A stretch of DNA of 64,000 bases, taken from the NCBI RefSeq assembly GCF_026153515.1, contig NZ_CP110644.1, forward strand, positions 4,777,501 through 4,841,500, in the 5' to 3' direction. Below, in pieces: positions 26,252 to 34,300 of this stretch. Under the pieces are notes generated by a model that was given only the letters and a program-made list of their open reading frames with translations, made no database searches and was not told the origin of the DNA. Each line of letters begins with the position of its first letter. Position 1 is the first letter of the stretch. Source of the DNA: Pseudomonas sp. KU26590. GTDB lineage: Bacteria; Pseudomonadota; Gammaproteobacteria; Pseudomonadales; Pseudomonadaceae. Position numbers and translations under genes: made by a program.

Positions 26252-27670
26252 GTGGCCGCCGACATCGAAGAAAGCCGCTCCGCCCGCTTTGCCCTGCGTT
26301 GCGCCAAATGGGCGGAACGCTGGTTCCCGGACTCGTGGGTGTTCGCCGCCCTGGCCGTGGTCATCGTCACCCTCGCCACGCTGGTCATCGGCGCCAAACC
26401 CGCCGACACCGCCAAAGCCTTCGGCGACGGCTTCTGGAGCCTGATCCCCTTCACCATGCAAATGGCCTTCGTGGTCATTGGCGGTTACGTCGTCGCCAGT
26501 TCGCCGCCTGCGGTCAAACTGATCGACCGCCTGGCGCGCATCCCGAAAAACGGCCGTTCGGCCGTGGCCTGGGTCGCGCTGATCAGCATGGTGGCCTCCT
26601 TGCTCAACTGGGGTTTGTCGCTGGTCTTCGGCGGTTTGCTGGTGCGCGCCCTGGCCCGTCGTACCGATCTGAAAATGGACTATCGCGCCGCCGGTGCCGC
26701 CGCTTACCTGGGTCTGGGCGCTGTGTGGGCGCTGGGCCTGTCGTCGTCCGCCGCGCAGTTGCAAGCCAACCCGGCCAGCCTGCCGCCGTCAATCCTGGCG
26801 ATCACCGGGGTGATTCCGTTCACCCAGACGATCTTCCTCTGGCAGTCCGGCGTGATGCTGCTGGCCCTGGTGGTGGTCTCGATCATCGTCGCCTACGCCA
26901 CAGCGCCTGGCCCGGCCAACGCCCGCGATGCCAAGGAATGCGGCATCGACCCGAGCTTCAGCCTGCCACCGTTGCCGCCGCGCACCCGCCCCGGCGAATG
27001 GCTGGAATACAGCCCGCTGCTGATCATTCTAATGGTCGCGCTGGCGTCCGGCTGGCTGTACAACGAGTTCAGCACCAAGCCTGCAATCACCGCGATTTCC
27101 GGCCTGAACACCTACAACTTCCTGTTCATCATGGTCGGCGCACTGCTCCACTGGCGTCCGCGCAGTTTCCTCGATGCCGTTGCCCGCGCCGTGCCGACCA
27201 CCACCGGCGTGCTGATTCAGTTTCCGTTGTACGGCTCGATCGCCGCGTTGCTGACCACGGTCAAGGGCGGCGACGCGCAAACCGTCGCGCACCACATCTC
27301 GACGTTCTTCACCGGTATCGCCTCCCACGACACCTACGCGCTGCTGATGGGCGTGTATTCGGGGATTCTCGGGTTCTTCATTCCGTCCGGCGGCGGCAAG
27401 TGGATCATCGAAGCGCCGTACGTGATGCAGGTTGCCAACGACCTCAAATACCACCTCGGCTGGGCGGTGCAGATCTACAACGCCGCCGAAGCGCTACCGA
27501 ACCTGATCAACCCTTTCTACATGCTGCCGCTGCTGGGCGTGCTCGGTCTGAAGGCGCGGGATTTGATCGGCTTCTCGTTCGTGCAATTGCTGGTGCATAC
27601 GCCGCTGGTGTTGTTCCTGCTTTGGGTGCTGGGCACGACATTGGCGTATGTTCCACCGGTTATGCCATAA
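26252..27670 (+). CDS. atoE: AtoE-family short-chain fatty acid permease
   Basis: A 472-residue inner-membrane transporter with about 12-14 hydrophobic segments. It begins (GTG start) AADIEESRSARFALRCAKWA; conserved parts include WFPDSWVFAALAVVIVTLA, GALLHWRPRSFLDAVARAVP and GFFIPSGGGKWIIEAPYVM. AtoE proteins import acetoacetate or short-chain fatty acids for activation by the neighbouring CoA transferase. The GTG has GAGG nine bases upstream. Linkage to the CoA-transferase genes supports a common ketone-body or carnitine-derived substrate. Confidence 0.9.
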   Translation: MAADIEESRSARFALRCAKWAERWFPDSWVFAALAVVIVTLATLVIGAKPADTAKAFGDGFWSLIPFTMQMAFVVIGGYVVASSPPAVKLIDRLARIPKNGRSAVAWVALISMVASLLNWGLSLVFGGLLVRALARRTDLKMDYRAAGAAAYLGLGAVWALGLSSSAAQLQANPASLPPSILAITGVIPFTQTIFLWQSGVMLLALVVVSIIVAYATAPGPANARDAKECGIDPSFSLPPLPPRTRPGEWLEYSPLLIILMVALASGWLYNEFSTKPAITAISGLNTYNFLFIMVGALLHWRPRSFLDAVARAVPTTTGVLIQFPLYGSIAALLTTVKGGDAQTVAHHISTFFTGIASHDTYALLMGVYSGILGFFIPSGGGKWIIEAPYVMQVANDLKYHLGWAVQIYNAAEALPNLINPFYMLPLLGVLGLKARDLIGFSFVQLLVHTPLVLFLLWVLGTTLAYVPPVMP

Positions 27671-27696
27671 ATGGGTGAATAAAGCCGGCGGGTATC

Positions 27697-27790
27697 TGTA
27701 GGACCGCCTTTAGCCGGGAAGAAGTCATTCGCCATACCGCAAAATCGAGAGTGCATATGAAGGCCCCTTCCCGGCTGAAGCCGGTCCTAC
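27697..27790. repeat. REP doublet (GGACCGGCTTCAGCCGGGAA family)
   Basis: Inverted copies at 27697-27721 (one base differs: ACCGCC) and 27767-27790 lie between atoE and the convergent ABM gene. Confidence 0.88.
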
Positions 27791-27884
27791 TAAAAGCGCG
27801 CGATGTGCCGGTGGGACAGATTCAGCCGGTAAGGAGCCGCCGCGCCAGACGCGCACAACTGGCAGTTTGCGCGTTGATCGGGCT

Positions 27885-28214
27885 TCAATTCCCGAAACTG
27901 TATTCCCGCTCCACCCTGGAAACCCGCGTGGTGCATTGCCGATACCAGGTCGAACGGCCGCGCTCCCGGATTTCCCGATGTTCCGGATGCTCCTTCCAGG
28001 CCAGGATCGCGGCTTCATTGGCCCAGTACGACACGGTGATCCCCAACCCATCATCGCCGCGTACCGATTCCACGCCGAGGAAACCCGGCTGCTGACCAAC
28101 GAGTTCGAGCATCCGCCGGGCCGCGTCGTCATATGCCTGAGCGTCGAGTTCAGTGCGGACTGAGGTGAAAATCACCGCGTAGTACGGCACGCCAAATGTG
28201 TCTGCCATCATCAT
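27885..28214 (-). CDS. Antibiotic-biosynthesis-monooxygenase (ABM) domain protein
   Basis: A 109-residue single ABM ferredoxin-like domain: YYAVIFTSVRTELDAQAYDD, MLELVGQQPGFLGVESVRG and ITVSYWANEAAILAWKEHPE are all family-typical. Members act as small quinol or polyketide monooxygenases or heme oxygenases, but many are uncharacterised. The start ATG (first of three in a row) lies one base after the stop of the upstream amidotransferase-like gene, so translation is coupled. Its partner and substrate are unknown. Confidence 0.82.
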   Translation of the reverse strand: MMMADTFGVPYYAVIFTSVRTELDAQAYDDAARRMLELVGQQPGFLGVESVRGDDGLGITVSYWANEAAILAWKEHPEHREIRERGRSTWYRQCTTRVSRVEREYSFGN

Positions 28215-28215
28215 G

Positions 28216-28926
28216 TCAAATCAACTCCGCCGCGCAGGCCAGCACAAACGCCTTCACCAACGGCGGCGTGCTGCCCTCCAGCGCGGCGCGTTCCGGTTGA
28301 AACAATGTGGCGATGAAAAAAGGATGACCGTCGAGCTCCATCGCGCGCACCTCGTCGTCTTCGTCATAGCCCGACACTTTCAGCGGACCGGCAAACACAT
28401 CCGCTTCCAGTTCCTTGCGCAAACCGTAGCGGCAGCGGTAGCGCTCCTGGGTTTCCAGGGCGTTGTACGCGGTGGCAATCCGTGAACCCGGCCGCAGACG
28501 AATCAGCGCAAAGGCCTCGACCAGCGAACAACTCAACGGCGTGATGATGGCGTTCTCGGAGTCCGGCGCGGTCTCGGCGTGCTCGGCATCGGCCCAGCCC
28601 AGACCATTGCGCGCGTACTCCAGCAACGCATGCTGAAAACCGCCGCAGGTCCCAAGGAAAGGAACCTGCCGCTCGCGAGCGAAGCGGATCGCCGTCAGCG
28701 CTCCGTCCATGTCGCGGTAGGGGCTGGCCGGCACGCACCAGATGCCATGGAACGCCTGCAGGCTCGCGCCATCCCTTATGTCTGTTGTTGGCACCCACGT
28801 TGCCTGAACGTCGAGCCCGGTTTCGTCCGCCACCCTGTCCAGCGCCACCGGAATCGCTTGATGCGCCGGCACGCTCGGGTCGTAATCGCCCACCAGCGCG
28901 ATCCGAATTTTTTGCCCTTGAGTCAT
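28216..28926 (-). CDS. CTP-synthase C-terminal-like class I glutamine amidotransferase protein
   Basis: A 236-residue stand-alone relative of the PyrG glutaminase domain. It begins KIRIALVGDYDPSVPAHQAI, has the nucleophile elbow FLGTCGGFQHALLEY with Cys94 and ends with HPFFIATLFQPERA. In PyrG the last motif reads F-H-P-E; here the catalytic His is Gln210 while Glu212 is kept, so classical glutaminase activity is doubtful. It corresponds to the family known as CTP synthase C-terminal region-related (seleno)protein. It is translationally coupled to the ABM gene and divergent from a LysR gene. The function is unknown. Confidence 0.82.
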   Translation of the reverse strand: MTQGQKIRIALVGDYDPSVPAHQAIPVALDRVADETGLDVQATWVPTTDIRDGASLQAFHGIWCVPASPYRDMDGALTAIRFARERQVPFLGTCGGFQHALLEYARNGLGWADAEHAETAPDSENAIITPLSCSLVEAFALIRLRPGSRIATAYNALETQERYRCRYGLRKELEADVFAGPLKVSGYDEDDEVRAMELDGHPFFIATLFQPERAALEGSTPPLVKAFVLACAAELI

Positions 28927-28946
28927 GTGTGCTCCCTGATATCAAA

Positions 28947-28957
28947 ACGCTTTGCGT
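28947..28957. promoter_or_regulatory. Short palindrome in the divergent promoter region
   Basis: ACGCTTTGCGT (ACGC/GCGT arms) lies midway between the amidotransferase-like gene and the LysR gene. It could be a core of the regulator's site, but it is short. Confidence 0.3.
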
Positions 28958-28982
28958 AAGGTCCAGGGGCGACTATAAGCTT

Positions 28983-29894
28983 GTGGCCCTGCAATCAGAA
29001 TTGGCGTCCAGGCAAGTGATCAATGCAGCCGCGCACTATCGAATCAACCATGCCGACCTCAACCTCATCCTCGCCTTGGTGCGGGGCCGGACGCTGGCCA
29101 AGGCCGCCGAACTGCTGAAGGTCGATGTCTCGACGGTATTCCGCGCGGTGCGTCGGATGGAAAAGGCGATGGGCACGGCGCTCTTCGACAAAAGCCGCGC
29201 CGGCTACGTGCCGACCAGCGCAGCACTGGCCCTCGCCCAGCAGGCGGAGAGTGCCGAGAACGCGCTGGCCCTCGCGCAATTGAGCCTTGAGCAGGGCCGG
29301 CAAGTCGTCAGCGGCACCGTGCGCCTGACCTGCACCGAAGCCATGTTGCAAAGCCTGCTGCTCCCTGCCTTGAGCCGCTTCATGCAGAACTACCCGGGGC
29401 TGCGCCTGGAACTGAACACGTCCAGCACCTTTGCCAACCTGAGCCGTCGCGACGCTGACATCGCGCTGCGTCTGACCAACACGCCGCCTGAGCACCTGGT
29501 TGGCTCTCGCCTGGGCACGGTTGGATATCGGGTCTGTTCGAGCGAAGCCTACGTGCGGCGCTGCGGTGATCTGGCCCTCGACGACATGGCCTGGATCGCC
29601 CCCGACGATTTCCTCCCCGATCACCCGACCGTGATGTGGCGCCGGCAGCATCTGCCCGGCGTGAACCTGGCCTATCGCTGCAGCTCCATGCTTGCCGTGG
29701 CCCAACTGGTGCGCGCAGGCATGGGCGTGGCAGCGCTGCCGGATTTCATGCTGAAAGACAGCGAGGTTCAGCCCATCAGCGAAGCGATCGAGGGGCATGA
29801 CACCGGGCTGTGGCTGCTGACGCGCCCGGATTGCCGAGCGCTGCGCTCGGTGTCGGCGTTGTTTAGCGAGCTGACCAGGGCGATTGAGCTGTAA
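28983..29894 (+). CDS. LysR-family regulator
   Basis: About 303 residues. The HTH region NLILALVRGRTLAKAAELLK and VSTVFRAVRRMEKAMGTALF is clearly LysR-like, as is the effector domain with VRLTCTEAMLQSLLLPALS and DADIALRLTNTPP. No ATG is available near the N-terminus; GTG 28983 or GTG 29016 are the candidate starts, and family length favours one of these over the longer open frame from 28785. It probably controls the divergent amidotransferase/ABM pair. Confidence 0.83.
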   Translation: MALQSELASRQVINAAAHYRINHADLNLILALVRGRTLAKAAELLKVDVSTVFRAVRRMEKAMGTALFDKSRAGYVPTSAALALAQQAESAENALALAQLSLEQGRQVVSGTVRLTCTEAMLQSLLLPALSRFMQNYPGLRLELNTSSTFANLSRRDADIALRLTNTPPEHLVGSRLGTVGYRVCSSEAYVRRCGDLALDDMAWIAPDDFLPDHPTVMWRRQHLPGVNLAYRCSSMLAVAQLVRAGMGVAALPDFMLKDSEVQPISEAIEGHDTGLWLLTRPDCRALRSVSALFSELTRAIEL

Positions 29895-29923
29895 AAAGCG
29901 TGGTCTAGGAACGCTGCTTGACC

Positions 29924-30015
29924 TGTAAGAGCGCGCTTGCCCGCGAAGACGTAGTGTCAGACGGTAATAATTCGTCGGATGGACAGACCTCTTCGCAGGC
30001 AAGCGCGCTCGTACA
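29924..30015. repeat. Degenerate REP doublet (GCGCGCTTGCCCGCGAA family)
   Basis: Inverted copies at 29924-29948 and 29991-30015, each with a substitution in the outer stem (TAAGAGC; CTCGTAC). It shares the 395-base gap 29895-30289 with the doublet at 30105-30232. No gene is seen in this gap. Confidence 0.85.
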
Positions 30016-30104
30016 GGGGTCGGGTTGGCTGAATATAACTGCCGGTCACCATGACGTGATTTCTGAAGTTGTCTGCCCCAAGTCAATGCCAGCCATTCCA
30101 ACGC

Positions 30105-30232
30105 ATTCCCGGCTAAAGCCGGTCCCACTAAGTACGCGGTGTTCAGGCGCCCTCTGTTCAGCCAGGAAAGAAGCCAGCACATTGAGATTGATCGGGCGCG
30201 ACGCATCAGTGGGACCGGCTTCAGCCGGGAAG
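30105..30232. repeat. Wide REP doublet (ACCGGCTTCAGCCGGGAA family)
   Basis: Inverted copies at 30105-30128 and 30209-30232, separated by 80 bases. Confidence 0.85.
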
Positions 30233-30289
30233 AGGCCAGTCCACTCGCCATCACTTTTGCGGTGAAACGCTGCTGCCTTCCCACCCCGC

Positions 30290-31195
30290 TCAACCACCCC
30301 GCCGCTCGCGGCGAAACTGCCCCGGGGGCATGCCGTGGGTTTTGCGAAAGCGCCGCGAGAAATAGGCTTCGTCGGTAAATCCGCAGATTTCGGCGATGTG
30401 GCTCAAGGGTTTGTTGCTGTTCATCAAATGCGTGCGCGCCAGCCGCATGCGCCGCTCCAGAACCAGTTCGGAAAAGCTGTTGCCGGTTTCCTTGCGCAGC
30501 AGGTGGGTCAAGTAGTTGGGCGACAGAAAAGCCGCCGCCGCTGCATCGGTGAGGGTCATGGCAGGGTCGGCGATGTGCGCGCGGATGTAGTCGATCACCC
30601 GGCTCATCGCATCGCGCCGTCCGCGCCGCTCTGCCTTGTTCGCCGACAACGCCAGCAACTGCGCTTCGTAGCGATTGCACACCGTGCCGATCAATTGCAG
30701 CAGGCAACCGCGCAGGATCGCGCCGGAGCCCAACGGCCTGGCGCGGTCCATGTCGCGCATCTGCACCAGCAGCGCAGTCACGTCGGCGAAGTCGGTGTCA
30801 TCAAGGGTGAAATCCAGATGCTCCTGAAACCGAAACGGCGCCAGCTCAGGCGCCTCGGCCACGGGCACATCCTCCAGGTCCATCGGATCGCACTGCAGAT
30901 GCTGCAGCAGAAATTCCTGAGAAAAGTTGATCAGCACAAAATTACCGTCTTCCGGGTGCGGAATCACGTGCAGTCGATGGGGCAGGATGAACGCCAAAGT
31001 GTTGCGCGGAAACGGCCTGACCGCGCCACCGATGTGCTGCACGGTGTCACCGCCGAGGTTGATCTGGATCTGGAAATATTCATGACGATGGGGCGCCGTC
31101 AGCGCGGGGCGGGCGGACTTGTCACGGATGTAAAAATCCATGCGGTCGCTGCGCTGCTGCATGCCGTAGGTCTGGATGCGGGAGGGATGGACCAT
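30290..31195 (-). CDS. AraC-family regulator with cupin sensor domain
   Basis: About 301 residues. The N-terminal cupin-like effector region (APHRHEYFQIQINLGGDTVQ) is followed by a C-terminal double HTH from about residue 200: TLTDAAAAAFLSPNYLTHLL and SHIAEICGFTDEAYFSRRFR, the AraC signature. It is the last gene of a leftward set with FAH, SDR and 2-hydroxyacid dehydrogenase genes and probably regulates them. The start is ambiguous: 31195 (MVHPSRIQ) or 31234; neither has a strong SD. Confidence 0.85.
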   Translation of the reverse strand: MVHPSRIQTYGMQQRSDRMDFYIRDKSARPALTAPHRHEYFQIQINLGGDTVQHIGGAVRPFPRNTLAFILPHRLHVIPHPEDGNFVLINFSQEFLLQHLQCDPMDLEDVPVAEAPELAPFRFQEHLDFTLDDTDFADVTALLVQMRDMDRARPLGSGAILRGCLLQLIGTVCNRYEAQLLALSANKAERRGRRDAMSRVIDYIRAHIADPAMTLTDAAAAAFLSPNYLTHLLRKETGNSFSELVLERRMRLARTHLMNSNKPLSHIAEICGFTDEAYFSRRFRKTHGMPPGQFRRERRGG

Positions 31196-31291
31196 CGCTG
31201 AAACACCTGAAATCGCCGGTTCGGACTGCCCCATGGTAGGGCAACGGCGGCAGCCGGACCAAACGATTCTCAGGCGGGCGTCAACAGGGGA

Positions 31292-31981
31292 TCAGCCGAT
31301 TGTCACACTCAATTCGGCAATGCTTTCGATCCCGGCGGTGACCACATCGCCGCGCTGCAACGCGCCCACCCCGGCCGGCGTGCCGGTATAGATCAGGTCG
31401 CCCGCTTTGAGACCCACCGATTGCGACAGGTGCGCGATCACGTCCCTGACCGCCCAGATCTGGTCAGACAGATCGCCACGCTGGCGATGCTCGCCATTGA
31501 CGTCGAGCCAGATCGCGCCGGCTTCCGGATGCCCGATCTCGCTGACCGGGCGCAGCGGCGTGGCGGGGGCGGAGGCGTCGAACGCTTTGGCCCACTCCCA
31601 CGGCCGGCCCATTTTTTTGGCCTGCGCCTGCAAGTCGCGGCGGGTCAGGTCCAGACCGACGCCATAGCCCCAGACGTGGTTCAAAGCGTCCTGCGGGTCA
31701 ATGTTCACGCCGTCCTTGCCAATCGCCACGACCAGTTCGATTTCGTGGTGCAGGTCCTCGGTGAGCGGTGGATAGGCAATCTGGCCTTCAGCGGGCACCA
31801 CGGCGTCGGCCGGCTTCATGAAGAAGAACGGCGGCTCGCGGTCAGGGTCGTGACCCATTTCCCGGGCGTGATCGGAGTAATTGCGGCCCACGCAGAAAAC
31901 CCGACGAATCGGAAATCGGCTGGACGTCCCGGCAACGGCCAGGGAGGGTGTGGCAACGGGGGCGATAACGAACTCGGTCAT
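31292..31981 (-). CDS. Fumarylacetoacetate hydrolase (FAH) family protein
   Basis: A 229-residue FAH-fold enzyme. Conserved parts are FCVGRNYSDHAREMGHD, PFFFMKPADAVVP and HHEIELVVAIGKD, with metal ligands Glu80 and Glu82, and DLIYTGTPAGVGAL. Members hydrolyse C-C bonds of 2,4-diketo acids or decarboxylate oxaloacetate (fumarylpyruvate or acylpyruvate hydrolases). The ATG at 31981 has GAGGA eight bases upstream. With the adjacent SDR and 2-hydroxyacid dehydrogenase it suggests a short pathway that oxidises a hydroxy acid and then cleaves a diketo acid; the substrate is unknown. Confidence 0.87.
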   Translation of the reverse strand: MTEFVIAPVATPSLAVAGTSSRFPIRRVFCVGRNYSDHAREMGHDPDREPPFFFMKPADAVVPAEGQIAYPPLTEDLHHEIELVVAIGKDGVNIDPQDALNHVWGYGVGLDLTRRDLQAQAKKMGRPWEWAKAFDASAPATPLRPVSEIGHPEAGAIWLDVNGEHRQRGDLSDQIWAVRDVIAHLSQSVGLKAGDLIYTGTPAGVGALQRGDVVTAGIESIAELSVTIG

Positions 31982-32107
31982 GGCAGTGTCCTCGATTGAA
32001 GGTGGCTCGGCATGGGTTAAGTGTGGCAATTGAGCGCTCATCCGGGTTGGACGGATCCCGTCAGGTTTTGGACAAAACAACGCAACGCGACTCAACGAGC
32101 CGGCAGA

Positions 32108-32872
32108 TCAGCCACGCCCTACAAACGGCATGCTGCTGGCCATGACCGTCATGTTCAGCACGTTGGCCGACAGTGGCAGTCCGGCCATGTAACTCACCGC
32201 TTCAGCCACGTGCTGCACGTTCATGGTCGGCTCGACCTGCAGATCGCCGTTGGGCTGCAATACGCCTTTGGTCATGCGATCGGTCATTTCAGTCAGGGCA
32301 TTGCCGATGTCGATCTGGCCACAGGCGATGTTGAACTGCCGACCATCCAGCGCCGTGCTTTTGGTCAGGCCCAGTACGGCGTGTTTGCTGGACGTATAAG
32401 GCGAGCTGAACAACCGGGGCGTGTGCGCGGAAATCGAGCCATTGTTGATGATCCGGCCACCCTGAGGCGCCTGACGCCGCATCAAGCCGAACGCGGCACG
32501 CACGCACAAAAACATCCCGGTGACGTTGGTATCGATGACGTTCTTCCACTGCTCGACCGACAACTCGTCCATCGGTACAGCCGGTGCGCCGATGCCAGCG
32601 TTATTGAACGAGACGTCCAGCCGGCCAAAGGTATTTTCGATGGTCGCAAACAGCGCCTGGACGCTGGCCGGGTCGCGCACGTCCGTCGACACCGCGAGCG
32701 CCCGTTGTCCGGCAGCCTCGGCCTGTTCGACCAGCGCCTGCAAGGGTTCAGGGCGACGCCCGGCCAGCACGACGGCAAAACCGTCGGCCAGCAACTGCAG
32801 CGCCACGGCACGGCCAATGCCGCTGCCGGCGCCCGTTACCAGAGCGACTTTCAACACAGAAGATGAAGACAT
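32108..32872 (-). CDS. Short-chain dehydrogenase/reductase
   Basis: A 254-residue classical [11 protein letters not shown] (13-20) for the cofactor, NNAG (90-93), catalytic Ser146, Tyr159 and Lys163 in [13 protein letters not shown]. No basic residue patch clearly marks NADP. It follows the 2-hydroxyacid dehydrogenase gene after 71 bases and probably shares its transcript. The substrate is unknown, but the context suggests a hydroxy/keto acid or sugar acid. Confidence 0.9.
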   Translation of the reverse strand: MSSSSVLKVALVTGAGSGIGRAVALQLLADGFAVVLAGRRPEPLQALVEQAEAAGQRALAVSTDVRDPASVQALFATIENTFGRLDVSFNNAGIGAPAVPMDELSVEQWKNVIDTNVTGMFLCVRAAFGLMRRQAPQGGRIINNGSISAHTPRLFSSPYTSSKHAVLGLTKSTALDGRQFNIACGQIDIGNALTEMTDRMTKGVLQPNGDLQVEPTMNVQHVAEAVSYMAGLPLSANVLNMTVMASSMPFVGRG

Positions 32873-32943
32873 GCGCGATTACTCTTGTTATTGGAGAGGT
32901 GTTGTTGGAGAGCTGCTGTTAGAAAGAGTCAGGCGGCAGATCG

Positions 32944-33876
32944 TCAGCTGTGAACAGGCGTCAGCACCGGCTGATCCGCGTAAAACGCCAGCAGGTTGTC
33001 GGCGACCATTTGCACAGTGTCGCGCGATGCTTCCGGCGACAATCCCGCCAGGTGCGCGGTGAGGACCACGTTGTTCAAGGCTTTCAGGGTATCGGGGACG
33101 TGGGGCTCGTCGTCGAATACGTCCAGCGCCGCCCCGGCCAGGCGGCCGTGCTGAAGCGCGTCGATCAGCGCATCGGTGTCGACAACGCTGGCCCGGGCGA
33201 TGTTGACGATGAAGCCGTTGGCGCCCAACGCTTCGATGGCGGCTTTGTCGATCAGGTGCCGCGTCGAGCCGCCGCCCGGCGTCGCGACCACCAGAAAGTC
33301 AGACGCTTCTGCCAGCGCCAGCGGGGTCGCGCAATAGTTGAAATCCACGCCCGCCCGGGGCGAACGGCTGTGATAGTTAATGACCATGTCAAACCCCAGC
33401 GCCCGTTTGGCGATGGCCATCCCGACCGAGCCAAGGCCGAGAATGCCCAGGCGTTTGCCGGCGAACGAAGGCCGGGTGACTTTGCGCCATTCGTTGCGGC
33501 GCACCGACGCGTCGGCCTGCGGGATGTCACGAACCGCTGCCAGCAGCACTGCCATCGCATGGTCCGCTACCGTCGGTGCGTTCACCCCTGCCCCGTTGGT
33601 CACCACAATGCCCCGCGCCTCGGCGGCTTCGAGGTCGACGCGCTCGTAGCCCGCGCCAATCACACAGATGATGCCGAGGTTCGGCAGCGCGGCCATTTCC
33701 TCGGCGGCGAACCCCAGCGGCCCACGGGTCAACACCGCATCAATCTCCTCCCCCCCGTTCGCCACCGCCTCGGCGCGCATCGCCGGCGTCGGCGCAAGAA
33801 TCAGGCGAAAGCCGCTGCTTTCCAGAATCGGCAAATACATGTTCACGCTTTCAACCAGCACCAACACCGTTTTCAT
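32944..33876 (-). CDS. D-isomer-specific 2-hydroxyacid dehydrogenase
   Basis: A 310-residue NAD(P)-dependent dehydrogenase. The nucleotide motif GLGSVG is at 147-152. The catalytic triad is Arg228 (NIARASVVD), Glu257 (FDDEPHVP) and His275 (VLTAHLAG). Family members interconvert 2-keto and D-2-hydroxy acids (glyoxylate/hydroxypyruvate reductase type). GGAGG lies four to five bases upstream of ATG 33876, making it better placed than ATG 33879 or the upstream TTG. It is the first gene of the leftward four-gene set. Confidence 0.88.
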   Translation of the reverse strand: MKTVLVLVESVNMYLPILESSGFRLILAPTPAMRAEAVANGGEEIDAVLTRGPLGFAAEEMAALPNLGIICVIGAGYERVDLEAAEARGIVVTNGAGVNAPTVADHAMAVLLAAVRDIPQADASVRRNEWRKVTRPSFAGKRLGILGLGSVGMAIAKRALGFDMVINYHSRSPRAGVDFNYCATPLALAEASDFLVVATPGGGSTRHLIDKAAIEALGANGFIVNIARASVVDTDALIDALQHGRLAGAALDVFDDEPHVPDTLKALNNVVLTAHLAGLSPEASRDTVQMVADNLLAFYADQPVLTPVHS

Positions 33877-34300
33877 CATCCCTCCGCTGCGCAAAATTCA
33901 TGGTGCTGACAGTAGCGCGAGTGAGAGCGGTTTGGCAGGGCTGGAAGCCAGATAGAGATGGATTTCATAATAGACACGGTGCCGGATTGCCAGCCCGACT
34001 GAGTGTTCCCCAGCTAAAACTAGGCCCACTGCGCTAATCCACGTTGCCGAGACGTAATCCCCCGGTTAGCGTCCGTCGGCACCTCAATGTCATAAACATC
34101 CCGGAAACTGGCAGCGCTCCATCGCCACTCAAACCGACAGCAACCCCCCTCGCAACGACAACCCCGGTTGCCCGCCATGCACGTTGCTGTTTAAGGTCTG
34201 AGCCTTGGGACACCCGATTTCGTCACGACAAAACGATGTGCCACGCGGTGCGGCAGCGGCTGCGCCATGAACGGACATGCACAAAAGGAACGTCAGAACC
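33877..34300. other. Intergenic region with a decayed REP
   Basis: This 424-base divergent gap contains a strongly degenerate single REP at 34006-34029 (TTCCCCAGCTAAAACTAGGC versus the family TTCCCGGCTAAAGCCGGTCC). Around 34090 it has TGTCATAAACATC, a weak half of a Pho box, which would suit the downstream phosphodiesterase but is too incomplete to call. Confidence 0.4.

Noticed and set aside
28995..30707. 570-codon minus-strand frame crossing the LysR gene, REP elements and the AraC gene
   Set aside because: It runs through two REP doublets and overlaps two well-supported genes; not a plausible protein.
34080..34110. Partial Pho-box-like sequence upstream of the glycerophosphodiesterase gene
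   Set aside because: Only one half-site (TGTCAT) is convincing; the second repeat is missing.
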